Below are positions 29,240 through 37,869 of a DNA stretch of 64,000 nt, piece by piece (the stretch's first letter is position 1; every line of letters begins with the position of its first letter). The stretch lies in NCBI RefSeq assembly GCF_000211855.2, contig NC_015638.1, positions 2,949,001-3,013,000 of the forward strand. Reading direction: 5' to 3'. The position numbers and the translations under genes were made by a program. This stretch comes from Lacinutrix sp. 5H-3-7-4. Its GTDB lineage: Bacteria > Bacteroidota > Bacteroidia > Flavobacteriales > Flavobacteriaceae. Below the pieces are notes generated by a model. That model did no database searches. It was not told the DNA's origin and was given only the letters and a program-made list of their open reading frames with translations.

Positions 29240-29710
29240 TTATTTAAGCATTAGTACTTGACCAATACTTATAATATTATTTTGCAAACCGTTTAATTCT
29301 TTTAAATAAGAAACTGATATATTATTACTTTTAGCTATACTATAAAGCGTATCTCCCTTAACAACAGTATGTGTGTTTTTATTTACAATTATTCTTGAAG
29401 TAGAATAACCTATAGCTAGTTTTTGATCAACTTTTAAATAATTAGAACTTAAATTATTTACACTTTTAATTTGTGCTATACTTATATCGTATTTTTTTGA
29501 TATAGAATATAGTGTTTCTCCTTTTTGTACAACATGCAAACCTGGCGTTTTATCTATAGTTTTATTTAGAGATCCATCTATAAATTTATAATCGCCAGTA
29601 GTAATATTTAATTTTGCTGGTTTATTATCTATTAAAACGTCTACAACGTTGTCTTGAGAAAATGCAGCGAGTGATAAAGACAGAAAAGCTACAGTAAGTA
29701 CTTTTTTCAT
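29240..29710 (-). CDS. Exported protein with two LysM domains
   Basis: A 156-residue protein with a signal peptide (MKKVLTVAFLSLSLAAFSQ). A short N-terminal region contains DNKPAKLNITTGDYKFID, followed by LysM domains at about 58-102 (HVVQKGETLYSISKKYD) and 112-155 (HTVVKGDTLYSIAKSNN). LysM binds N-acetylglucosamine polymers, so it probably associates with peptidoglycan. No enzymatic domain is present. It follows another LysM protein gene by 19 bases; both share a similar N-terminal stretch (GxxAFI/LNITTGDY/TGEY), which suggests a duplication within one operon. Confidence 0.88.
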   Translation of the reverse strand: MKKVLTVAFLSLSLAAFSQDNVVDVLIDNKPAKLNITTGDYKFIDGSLNKTIDKTPGLHVVQKGETLYSISKKYDISIAQIKSVNNLSSNYLKVDQKLAIGYSTSRIIVNKNTHTVVKGDTLYSIAKSNNISVSYLKELNGLQNNIISIGQVLMLK

Positions 29711-29729
29711 TTATTTATTATGAGATGTT

Positions 29730-30845
29730 TTATTGTTTAGCTATTGGCTTAACCTTGAGTTTTTGCCCAACGCTAATATTATTATTTTTTAAAGCATTTA
29801 ATCTTTTAATCTCAACTACAGTCATACCGTGTTGTTTTGCAATACTCCATAAAGAGTTCCCTTTTTCAACAGTATAGAAGCTAACTTTAGACTCGGTTTT
29901 CTCACGTGTTATTTTAGACTTGCTTTCAGCTTGTTCCTTTTTTGTATTACGAACTTCTTCTATAATTCTTGCTGCTTTTTCTGCAGTAGTTTCTTTATGT
30001 ATTGTAACTTCTTCTTCAGTATTATTTTCAAAAACCATTAATTTTTTGCCATTATCTTCTTTAATATTGGCTTTAGGTTCTTCAACAATAGTTTCGTTAA
30101 TTAAGGTTTCTGTTTCTTCTACTAACGGTTCTTCAACATCACTTTTAGTAGCTTCAGTCTCTTCAAGTTCGGCTTCTAGTGCTGCCATTTCACTTTTTAA
30201 ACGTGCTAAACGCTCTTTTTTAGTTTCGGTAGTTTCATTTACTACTTTATTAGTTACCTCCGAATTGGCCTCGACATCTAAAATTGGATTTTTTACGCTT
30301 TTTTTAACTTTATAAACCTTTTGATTTGGTTTTTCTTGGCTAGTTTTAGTTTTAACGAGTTTTTTTTCAATCTCTTCCATTGGTGGTGGTGGCGCTAATG
30401 CACCTGGAGATTCACCTGGAGGTAGTTTTGCTATTATACGCTCTTCACCAGAAGTACCAATTACTGGACTACTTGATTTTAAAAGTATTTTAGATTCTAT
30501 TTTTAATTTTGCACCTGGTTTTAAGTTTAAAGCGCTTGCTTTGTTACTTTGTTTTAATTGAGCTACAGTTGTATTATTCTTTTTTGCTATAGCAAATAGT
30601 GTTTCTCCTTTTTTTACTTCGTGATATATTGTTTCTGTATAAACCACGCCACTAGGCGTGGTTTTTAAATGCTCTGCATTGGTCTCTTTATGCGCTCGAT
30701 AAGTATATTCTCCTGTTTTAGTAGAAATAAAAGCTTCCTTACCTTCTACTTCTATTGGAATAAACTCTTCTGCAATTTCGGTTGTGTCTTGAGCATAAAT
30801 GCTTAAGCTTAGTAAACCAAATAATCCCAATACAATTTTTTTCAT
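29730..30845 (-). CDS. Exported protein with two LysM domains flanking an acidic coiled-coil region
   Basis: A 371-residue protein with a signal peptide ending SIYAQ. The first LysM is at about 71-115 (HEVKKGETLFAIAKKNN) and the second at the C-terminus, about 321-367 (YTVEKGNSLWSIAKQHG). Between them lie a proline-rich stretch (PPGESPGALAPPPP) and a Glu/Lys-rich, probably coiled segment (RLARLKSEMAALEAELEE). The spacing suggests an envelope spacer or scaffold bound to peptidoglycan at both ends. Its ATG lies one base after the lon stop on the same strand, so it is probably in the lon transcript. A perfect hairpin lies inside the gene at 30641-30664. Confidence 0.88.
   Translation of the reverse strand: MKKIVLGLFGLLSLSIYAQDTTEIAEEFIPIEVEGKEAFISTKTGEYTYRAHKETNAEHLKTTPSGVVYTETIYHEVKKGETLFAIAKKNNTTVAQLKQSNKASALNLKPGAKLKIESKILLKSSSPVIGTSGEERIIAKLPPGESPGALAPPPPMEEIEKKLVKTKTSQEKPNQKVYKVKKSVKNPILDVEANSEVTNKVVNETTETKKERLARLKSEMAALEAELEETEATKSDVEEPLVEETETLINETIVEEPKANIKEDNGKKLMVFENNTEEEVTIHKETTAEKAARIIEEVRNTKKEQAESKSKITREKTESKVSFYTVEKGNSLWSIAKQHGMTVVEIKRLNALKNNNISVGQKLKVKPIAKQ
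30641..30664. repeat. Perfect intragenic hairpin in a LysM gene
   Basis: AAACCACGCC and GGCGTGGTTT pair exactly around ACTA and lie inside codons of the minus-strand LysM gene. On the plus strand a T run follows, so it would act as a terminator for antisense transcription. Confidence 0.6.
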
Positions 30846-30846
30846 T

Positions 30847-33294
30847 TTATAATTTTTTAGCGTTCTTAACTTTTTGATTTGTTAGGGCTAATTTTAAAAC
30901 ATCTTTCATATCTGTTACAAAGTGAAACTTTAAACCTTTTACATATTCTGGTTTAATTTCTTCGATGTCTCTTTTATTCTCTTCGCAAAGTAAAATTTCT
31001 TTAATTTTTGCACGTTTTGCTGCTAGTATTTTTTCCTTAATTCCGCCAACAGGTAAAACTTTTCCACGAAGTGTTATTTCTCCAGTCATTGCAATACTCT
31101 TTTTTACCTTTTTTTGTGTAAATAAAGAAACTAAAGAAGTTAGCATTGTTACACCTGCACTTGGGCCATCTTTTGGTGTAGCACCTTCTGGAACGTGAAT
31201 ATGCACATTATACTTATCGAAAACTTCTGGATTAATACCAAACTCATCTGCATTCGCTTTTATATATTCCATAGCGATGGTTGCAGATTCTTTCATTACT
31301 TTTCCAATATTTCCAGTAATAGATAAAGATCCTTTTCCTTTAGACAGTATAGACTCTATAAATAAAATATCACCACCAACTCTTGTCCATGCCAAACCTG
31401 TTACAACTCCTGCAACGTCATTATTTTCATATTTATCGCGCTCTAATTTTGGTCCGCCTAAAACGTCTACAACAGTATCATTAGTTACTTTAACATCATA
31501 CTCTTCTTCCATTGCAATATTCATTGCTGCGTAACGTACCATTTTGGCTATTTTTTTATCTAGTGTTCTAACACCAGATTCTCTTGTATAACCTTCAACA
31601 ATTTTTTCAAGTTGTGGTTTTCCTAGCTTTAAGTGCTTATCTTCTAAACCGTGCTCTTTTAATTGTTTTGGCAATAAATGGCGTTTACCAATTTCTACTT
31701 TCTCTTCTATTGTATAGCCAGTTACATTGATAATTTCCATTCTATCACGCAATGCTGGTTGAAGATTAGCCAAACTATTTGATGTTGCTATAAACATAAC
31801 CTTAGATAGGTCGTAACCCATTTCTAAAAAGTTATCGTGAAACTCACTATTTTGCTCTGGATCTAATACTTCTAACAAAGCAGAAGATGGATCACCTTGA
31901 TGAGAGTTAGAAAGTTTATCTATTTCATCTAATACAAATACAGGATTGGATGTTCCTGCCTTTTTTAGAGACTGAATAATACGTCCTGGCATTGCACCAA
32001 TATAAGTTTTACGATGACCTCTAATTTCGGCTTCATCTCTTAAACCACCAAGAGACATACGCACATATTCTCTCCCTAATGCTTCGGCAATAGATTTACC
32101 TAAAGATGTTTTACCAACTCCTGGAGGTCCATAAAGACATAAAATTGGAGATTTCATATCATTACGTAACTTTAATACGGCTAGATATTCTATAATACGC
32201 TTTTTAACATCATCTAAACCATAATGGTCTCTATCTAATATTTTTTTAGCACGTTTAAGGTCAAATTTATCTTTACTAAACTCATTCCATGGTAAATCTA
32301 GAAATAAATCTAAATAATTACGTTGTATAGAGTACTCTGCAACTTGAGGATTCATACGTTGCATTTTAGATAATTCTTTTTCAAAATGCTCAGCAACCTT
32401 ATCATCCCATTTTTTTGCTTTAGCACGCTTTTTCATGTCTTCCATTTCCTCGGCATTACCACCACCAAGTTCTTCTTGTATGGTTTTCATTTGCTGATTT
32501 AAGAAGTACTCACGTTGCTGCTGGTTCATATCACTTTGAACCTTAGATTGTATATCGTTTTTAAGCTCTAATTTTTGAAGCTCAATATTCATAAACTTTA
32601 AAGTCTCTAAAGCACGATCTTTAAGGTCGTTTTTTTCTAATAAAGCTTGTTTGTCTTTTACAGGCAAATTCATGTTAGACGAAACAAAGTTTATTAAAAA
32701 CGAATCGCTTTCAATATTCTGTATTGCAAAAGATGCCTCACTTGGAATATTTGGTGAATCTTTAATAATTTGTAAGGCTAACTCTTTAATAGAGTCTATT
32801 ATAGCCTGAAACTCTTTATTCTTTTTCGCTGGTTTCGCTTCTGGCACCTCGCGTACTGTAGCATTAATATAAGGTTCTTCGGTAATTACTTCTGCAACCG
32901 AAAATCTTTTTTTACCTTGTATAATAACTGTAGTATTACCATCAGGCATCTTTAAAACCTTTAATATTCTTGCTACTGTACCAATTTCATGTATATCTCC
33001 TGCCTTTGGGTCTTCTACAGCTTCGTCTTTTTGCGAAACAACACCTATAACTTTTCCACCGTTATTTGCATCATTAATTAGTTTTATAGATTTATCTCTA
33101 CCGGCTGTAATTGGTATTACTACACCAGGAAATAAAACCGTATTTCTAAGCGATAGAATTGGTAAGGTTTCTGGTAAAGACTCATTGTTTATTTTCTCTT
33201 CATCTTCTGGCGTCATTAATGGAATTAACTCAGAATTTGCATCAAAATCCTGCAATGACAAACTGTCTAGACTAATAAAATTTGATTTCTTCAT
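30847..33294 (-). CDS. lon: ATP-dependent Lon protease
   Basis: An 815-residue cytoplasmic AAA+ serine protease that degrades misfolded and regulatory proteins. The N-terminal LonN substrate domain ([19 protein letters not shown]) is followed by a coiled-coil, the Walker [10 protein letters not shown] near residue 390, Walker [10 protein letters not shown] and, near the C-terminus, the catalytic serine in [11 protein letters not shown] with the lysine in [13 protein letters not shown]. Length is slightly above the E. coli enzyme (784) because of an N-terminal extension rich in acidic residues. It is divergent from the ECF sigma gene across a 277-base gap and is followed at one base by a LysM protein gene. 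Confidence 0.97.
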   Translation of the reverse strand: MKKSNFISLDSLSLQDFDANSELIPLMTPEDEEKINNESLPETLPILSLRNTVLFPGVVIPITAGRDKSIKLINDANNGGKVIGVVSQKDEAVEDPKAGDIHEIGTVARILKVLKMPDGNTTVIIQGKKRFSVAEVITEEPYINATVREVPEAKPAKKNKEFQAIIDSIKELALQIIKDSPNIPSEASFAIQNIESDSFLINFVSSNMNLPVKDKQALLEKNDLKDRALETLKFMNIELQKLELKNDIQSKVQSDMNQQQREYFLNQQMKTIQEELGGGNAEEMEDMKKRAKAKKWDDKVAEHFEKELSKMQRMNPQVAEYSIQRNYLDLFLDLPWNEFSKDKFDLKRAKKILDRDHYGLDDVKKRIIEYLAVLKLRNDMKSPILCLYGPPGVGKTSLGKSIAEALGREYVRMSLGGLRDEAEIRGHRKTYIGAMPGRIIQSLKKAGTSNPVFVLDEIDKLSNSHQGDPSSALLEVLDPEQNSEFHDNFLEMGYDLSKVMFIATSNSLANLQPALRDRMEIINVTGYTIEEKVEIGKRHLLPKQLKEHGLEDKHLKLGKPQLEKIVEGYTRESGVRTLDKKIAKMVRYAAMNIAMEEEYDVKVTNDTVVDVLGGPKLERDKYENNDVAGVVTGLAWTRVGGDILFIESILSKGKGSLSITGNIGKVMKESATIAMEYIKANADEFGINPEVFDKYNVHIHVPEGATPKDGPSAGVTMLTSLVSLFTQKKVKKSIAMTGEITLRGKVLPVGGIKEKILAAKRAKIKEILLCEENKRDIEEIKPEYVKGLKFHFVTDMKDVLKLALTNQKVKNAKKL

Positions 33295-33540
33295 ATGTAT
33301 ATAAGTGTCATTATGTCGCTCGTTTAAAACAAAACATAATGCAATATTTATAAAATTAAACTACTTTTTTAACAAAAACCACTGATTTTCAAAACATTAT
33401 TAACAATCAATATGTTTTATATGTTAATAAAAATCAATTAATATGCCATAATTCACCTTCTTATTTAAAGCTTCTAAAAGTCAATTTTAAATAAATTTTT
33501 AAAATAGTTTTATAAAACTGTAACAATTTAATTTTACCAC

Positions 33541-33548
33541 TATCTTTA
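33541..33548 (+). promoter_or_regulatory. Candidate -7 element for the ECF sigma gene
   Basis: TATCTTTA lies 31 bases before the TTG start and sits in the same 15-mer (ACTATCTTTAATACA) that precedes the BON/LysM gene. No TTG at standard spacing is visible, so a non-standard sigma factor or autoregulation is possible. Confidence 0.35.
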
Positions 33549-33571
33549 ATACAACAAACCATAATAACAAA

Positions 33572-34129
33572 TTGAGTTTAACCAACCATAATACCGAAAC
33601 ATTAATAACACTTTGTTTATCTAAAAACCAAGCGGCGCAATTAGAGATTTACAATAGATATTATAAAGCAATGTTTAATACAGCTTTTCGTATTGTAAAA
33701 GATCGTTATGAGGCAGAAGATATTATGCAAGATGCTTTTTTAAAAGCCTTTACGAAGTTAGACACATTAAAAGAGCTTAAAACCTTTGGATCTTGGTTAA
33801 AACGTATAGTAGTAAATATGAGTATTTACCACTATAATAAAAGCACAAAGTTTGACGAAGTACCATTAGACGATGTACTATATAAAGTTGAAGATTGTGA
33901 TGGCATAGCATCAAACCACGAGTTTAATAGTATAAAAGCAAAACAAGTAATAGAAAGTATGTCGCTTTTAAAAGACAATTATAGAGTATCTCTCACATTA
34001 CATTTAATAGAAGGTTATGATTATGAAGAAATATGTGAAATAATGAAAATCTCTAATGCTAATTGTCGCACAATGATCTCTAGAGCAAAAGAAAGTTTAA
34101 GACACAAAATGCTTGCAGTAGTAAGCTAA
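33572..34129 (+). CDS. ECF-type RNA polymerase sigma factor with TTG start
   Basis: A 185-residue sigma-70 family factor with region 2 (YYKAMFNTAFRIVKDRYEAEDIMQDAFLKAF, about residues 26-56) and region 4 (YRVSLTLHLIEGYDYEEICEIMKISNANCRTMISRAKESLR, about 137-177). There is no region 1.1 or 3, as in the ECF group. The start is TTG: no ATG or GTG precedes region 2, and the next ATG near residue 30 would remove part of it. It heads a four-gene plus-strand group with a membrane protein and two beta-solenoid-like exported proteins, so it may control envelope homeostasis (inference). Confidence 0.92.
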   Translation: MSLTNHNTETLITLCLSKNQAAQLEIYNRYYKAMFNTAFRIVKDRYEAEDIMQDAFLKAFTKLDTLKELKTFGSWLKRIVVNMSIYHYNKSTKFDEVPLDDVLYKVEDCDGIASNHEFNSIKAKQVIESMSLLKDNYRVSLTLHLIEGYDYEEICEIMKISNANCRTMISRAKESLRHKMLAVVS

Positions 34130-34167
34130 AACATTAAAATAATAACGCTTTCGCGGAAAAACTAAAT

Positions 34168-34725
34168 ATGAAAAAAGATAATATAGATAATGTATTTAAA
34201 AAGCTTCAAGACGATTTTGATTTTGAAACACCAAGTCTTAATCATAAGGCAAATTTTCTAAACAAATTAGAAGCACAAAACAATACAAAAAGTATAACAA
34301 GTAAAACTAGCATTTGGAAACCTCTATTAGGTGTTGCAGCCTCAATACTATTAATTGTAACTCTGGTATTTAATTTTAATACTAATACCGAAACTAAAGA
34401 TTTAGCAAGTGTATCTCCAGAAATGGCACAAACACAAAGCTTTTTCACATCGGTTATAAACCAAGAATTAGAAAAAATAAAAACTAAACGCACACCAGAA
34501 ACCGAATTATTAATAAAAGATGCCTTAATACAATTAGAACTTTTAGAAAAAGAATACAAACAACTAAAAATTGACTTAACAGATAGTGGTAATGATAAAC
34601 GCGTAATTCATGCCATGATTAACAACTTTATGAATAGAGTTGATTTGCTAAAATCGGTTTTAGAGAATATAGAAGAAACAAAAAACTTAAAACAAACTAA
34701 TAATGAAACTACAATTACACTATAA
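34168..34725 (+). CDS. Single-pass membrane protein, candidate anti-sigma factor
   Basis: A 185-residue protein with an N-terminal cytoplasmic segment of about 50 residues, one transmembrane helix at about 52-70 (PLLGVAASILLIVTLVF) and a C-terminal region rich in charged, probably helical sequence (ELLIKDALIQLELLEKEYKQLKIDL). No ZAS (HxxxCxxC) motif is visible, so the anti-sigma role rests on topology and on its position directly after an ECF sigma gene. Its 3' end overlaps the next gene by 23 bases, which supports translational coupling. Confidence 0.7.
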   Translation: MKKDNIDNVFKKLQDDFDFETPSLNHKANFLNKLEAQNNTKSITSKTSIWKPLLGVAASILLIVTLVFNFNTNTETKDLASVSPEMAQTQSFFTSVINQELEKIKTKRTPETELLIKDALIQLELLEKEYKQLKIDLTDSGNDKRVIHAMINNFMNRVDLLKSVLENIEETKNLKQTNNETTITL

Positions 34726-35794
34726 AATTTTCTTACTCTTTATGCTTCTGCCATTAGTAATGGTAGCCAATAATGGTAAAGGAAAACATAAAAAAGAAAA
34801 AACAATAAACAAAACGTTTAATGTAAGTAAAAATGCAACTTTAAAAATAGATAACAGCTATGGTAATTTAGATATTGTTACTTGGAATGAAAACAAAATT
34901 GTTTTCGAAATTAAAATAATAACCAGCGGTAATGACGAAGAAAAAGTTACTAAAAAACTAAACGAAATCACAGTAGATTTTTCTGGAGAAGGCGATTATA
35001 TTTCAGCAAAAACACGCTTTAATAAAGAAAAAAACAAATCTTGGTGGAGCAGCTGGACTAGTAACAATAGTAATGTAAATATGGAAATTAATTACATAGT
35101 AAAGATGCCTATAACTGGAAATGTAGATTTAAGTAATGATTATGGTAGCATTAACCTTGCTACTCTAGAAGGCAAAGCTATATTAGATTGTGATTATGGA
35201 AAAATTACAACAAAAGAATTGTTAGCAGATAACAACGAAATCTCTTTTGACTATTCTAACAACTGCTATTTTGAATACATAAAAAGTGGAAAAATAAACG
35301 CAGACTATAGTGGCTTTACAGTTTCTAAAACCGAAAACCTAGACATTAATGCAGATTACACAAAATCTAAAATAGAAATTGCAGAAAACATATCTTACAA
35401 CTGTGATTATGGTGGTGTAACAATAGAAAAAGCAAACAATGTAAAAGGAATTGGAGATTATTTAACATTGAGATTAGGAGATATTTATAAAAGTATTTCT
35501 ATAGATGCAGATTATGGCTCAATAAGAATAGATAAACTTCACAAAAGTTTTCAAAAACTTAATATAGACAGCGACTACGTAGGTATTAAAATTGGTTACG
35601 ATCCTGCATTAGCATTTAATTTTGATATAGACCTAGATTATGCCTCTTTAAAAGATGAAGACGCTTTTGAATTTATTAAAAAAAGAGAAGAATCTTCTGG
35701 GAAATATTATATGGGATATTATAAAAATGAAAACGCAAACAGCACAATAAAAATTAATAGTGATTATGGCAGCGTTTCTTTTTACAAAAATTAA
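34703..35794 (+). CDS. Exported DUF4097-like beta-solenoid protein with repeated D-Y-G motif
   Basis: A 363-residue protein with a signal peptide (MKLQLHYKIFLLFMLLPLVMVAN). The body repeats a short pattern about every 20-25 residues: NSYGNLDI, NDYGSINL, CDYGKITT, ADYSGFTV, ADYTKSKI, CDYGGVTI, ADYGSIRI, SDYVGIKI and SDYGSVSF. This is the pattern of DUF4097/putative adhesin beta-strand proteins. It overlaps the preceding membrane protein gene and is 82 bases upstream of a head-GIN gene of similar repeat style. Function is unknown; exposure in the periplasm or on the surface is inferred from the signal peptide. Confidence 0.82.
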   Translation: MKLQLHYKIFLLFMLLPLVMVANNGKGKHKKEKTINKTFNVSKNATLKIDNSYGNLDIVTWNENKIVFEIKIITSGNDEEKVTKKLNEITVDFSGEGDYISAKTRFNKEKNKSWWSSWTSNNSNVNMEINYIVKMPITGNVDLSNDYGSINLATLEGKAILDCDYGKITTKELLADNNEISFDYSNNCYFEYIKSGKINADYSGFTVSKTENLDINADYTKSKIEIAENISYNCDYGGVTIEKANNVKGIGDYLTLRLGDIYKSISIDADYGSIRIDKLHKSFQKLNIDSDYVGIKIGYDPALAFNFDIDLDYASLKDEDAFEFIKKREESSGKYYMGYYKNENANSTIKINSDYGSVSFYKN

Positions 35795-35801
35795 AATAAT
35801 T

Positions 35802-35829
35802 TCAATCAATCAATCAATCAATCAATCAA
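35802..35829 (+). repeat. Seven tandem TCAA repeats upstream of the head-GIN gene
   Basis: Seven exact copies of the tetranucleotide TCAA lie between the DUF4097-like gene and the head-GIN gene, 47 bases before the ATG at 35877. Tracts of this kind mutate by slippage and could change promoter or leader spacing. Confidence 0.95.
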
Positions 35830-35876
35830 AAAACGAGCACTTAAAATATAATAGTGATCTACAAAAACCAACAATC

Positions 35877-36608
35877 ATGAAAACATTAAAATTAACATTA
35901 GTATTAGCCATTACAGTATTTAGTTTTTCTTGTGTAAATGCACAATGGAATGGAAAAAAAATTAAAGGAAACGGAAAAGTAACAACTATTAAAAGATCTA
36001 CATCAAACTATGATGCGGTAAAATGTGCCGGATGGATGGATTTTATATTAGTTAAAGGAACCGAAGGCAATATAACTATAGAAGGCGAAGAAAACCTATT
36101 AGATTATATTATAACAGAAGTAAATGGGAACACACTTAAAATTAAAACTGAAAACAACATTAATTTAAGTCCAAGTCGTAATAAAACAATTAAAATTACT
36201 ATACCTTTTAATGATATAGACGAAGTAACATTATCTGGATCTGGAGATGTTAAAAATATGGATAAAATAATTACTAATAATTTTGAAAGTAAAGTTTCGG
36301 GTTCTGGTGATATTATTTTAGAAATAGATGCTAAAAATATTGAAGCTGGTGTAACTGGTTCTGGAGACCTAACGCTAATAGGCACAACAAATAATTTAAA
36401 AGCTAGCGTTACAGGTTCTGGAGATTTCCATGGTTTTGATTTAGAAGCTAATGATGTTGAAGCAAAAGTAACAGGCTCTGGAGATATAGAGATTATTTGT
36501 AACGGTGATTTAAAAGGGCGAGTAACAGGTTCTGGAGATATTGAATATAAAGGCAACCCAAGAAAAGAAGACACTAAAGTAACTGGTTCTGGAAGTATTG
36601 GTAATTAG
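35877..36608 (+). CDS. Head-GIN domain (DUF2807) exported protein
   Basis: A 243-residue protein with a signal peptide (MKTLKLTLVLAITVFSFS, then CVNAQ; either lipoprotein or standard processing is possible). The mature part has the head-GIN/DUF2807 beta-solenoid pattern, with seven copies of a turn motif: LSGSGDV, VSGSGDI, VTGSGDL, VTGSGDF, VTGSGDI, VTGSGDI and VTGSGSI. I use the ATG at 35877, directly before the hydrophobic core. The open frame extends upstream to a GTG at 35760 and an ATG at 35766, across the TCAA repeat and into the preceding gene. It ends the ECF sigma group and has a strong terminator. Confidence 0.88.
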   Translation: MKTLKLTLVLAITVFSFSCVNAQWNGKKIKGNGKVTTIKRSTSNYDAVKCAGWMDFILVKGTEGNITIEGEENLLDYIITEVNGNTLKIKTENNINLSPSRNKTIKITIPFNDIDEVTLSGSGDVKNMDKIITNNFESKVSGSGDIILEIDAKNIEAGVTGSGDLTLIGTTNNLKASVTGSGDFHGFDLEANDVEAKVTGSGDIEIICNGDLKGRVTGSGDIEYKGNPRKEDTKVTGSGSIGN

Positions 36609-36622
36609 CAGTTAGCAAAACT

Positions 36623-36663
36623 AAAAAAGCCGCTTTTCTAAATTTAGAAAAGCGGCTTTTTTT
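36623..36663. terminator. Bidirectional rho-independent terminator after the head-GIN gene
   Basis: A long perfect palindrome (AAAAAAGCCGCTTTTCTAA and its complement) ends in a T run and lies between convergent genes. Confidence 0.9.
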
Positions 36664-36678
36664 ATTACTGTATTTTTT

Positions 36679-37833
36679 TTAATAAGAAATATTTATTGTG
36701 CCTTGACTTAAACTTAAATCACCACCACTAGAGTTTGATACAACACCTCCAAAAGAACCTACAAGAGTACCTGTTCCATTCTCTGTGATTGTAGAGGTAA
36801 AATCATCAAAACCTTGTGTAGAAGGAAAATAATCTGGATCTGTGGTAGATAAAGTTAAAACAAACGTATCGTTTATAATTTCCATTCCAGTTGCACCTTC
36901 TTCAACTTCAAAATAAATTGAATAATTATTAGCTGCTGAAGTTTCTCCCGTAACTTGTAATATATTACCAACGGTAACAACCTCAACTAAATCAAACTCT
37001 ATTGGTAAAGTTCCTGCAGTTAAACTAATTTCAACTACTGGTACAGGTTGTGTATCGTCTTCTTCACAGTTTCCTAAACCATCAATAATAGATTGTATTT
37101 CACCTGTTGAATCACCACAAGAATCAATTAACTCTTCTAATGCAGATTTATATGAAATACATAAATTAACACTGTCTTGGTTATTATTATAAGCTATTTC
37201 AGCTTGCTCTGCAAAGGCTGTAGCATCATCACAACTTGTATCTATATTATCTATTTTTGTCCAAGTAGATGAACCTGTAACTGTAGATGTACTTGTTGCT
37301 CCACCTGCGCTATTAACTTCTGTTGTATCTTGAATAAAAGTTAATGTTTGTCCATCAGCTGAAATTGAATAATTTATAGTTTGTTCTCCTTGCAGCTCCG
37401 AGAAATCCATACCTTGAAACTCTATTGTAAAAAATGAACCATCTATAGTTAACTCTGTATTTGTAGCAGTATAAGTTCCTGCACCTGTAACATTTTCTAA
37501 AAACAAATCTTGAGAATTAGTTATACCATTAACTGTTGTTGTTGCTGTATAACCATAACTTCCGGTAGTAAAAAAAGCATCGTTTGTAAAAGTTAAGTTA
37601 TAATCTGGATTAGGCAAACCATCTACTAAAGATGACGATTCAACAGATATACCACCTACTTCTGTTGTTGATACTACAGATACATCAAAATCTACTAAAG
37701 CCCAAGTACCAACTAAACTGTTTCCAAAAGGATTGTTACCTTCTTCTTCGAAACCTTCAAGTGGTTCATTGTCACAAGCCGTATAAGTTAATGATATTAA
37801 TACTAGTAAAAGAAATGTCTTTAAATTTTTCAT
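36679..37833 (-). CDS. Lipoprotein of unknown function with lipocalin-like region
   Basis: A 384-residue lipoprotein; the lipobox SLTYTAC is at residues 15-21. The segment after it (NSLVGTWALVDFDVSV) resembles the start of the lipocalin-like domain common in Bacteroidota lipoproteins, and covers about residues 38-200. A small cysteine-containing helical part (about 200-270, DTSCDDATAFAEQAEIAYNNN and LGNCEED) and a beta-rich C-terminal domain follow. No enzyme motif is visible. It is flanked by a terminator downstream and the UMF1 transporter gene 36 bases upstream on the same strand. Confidence 0.75.
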   Translation of the reverse strand: MKNLKTFLLLVLISLTYTACDNEPLEGFEEEGNNPFGNSLVGTWALVDFDVSVVSTTEVGGISVESSSLVDGLPNPDYNLTFTNDAFFTTGSYGYTATTTVNGITNSQDLFLENVTGAGTYTATNTELTIDGSFFTIEFQGMDFSELQGEQTINYSISADGQTLTFIQDTTEVNSAGGATSTSTVTGSSTWTKIDNIDTSCDDATAFAEQAEIAYNNNQDSVNLCISYKSALEELIDSCGDSTGEIQSIIDGLGNCEEDDTQPVPVVEISLTAGTLPIEFDLVEVVTVGNILQVTGETSAANNYSIYFEVEEGATGMEIINDTFVLTLSTTDPDYFPSTQGFDDFTSTITENGTGTLVGSFGGVVSNSSGGDLSLSQGTINISY

Positions 37834-37869
37834 AATTAAGTAATTTAAGCAAACATAATAAATTTAACT

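Noticed and set aside
35760-35876. Upstream start for the head-GIN gene through the TCAA tract
   Set aside because: The signal peptide begins exactly at the ATG at 35877; the extension is low-complexity and overlaps the preceding gene.
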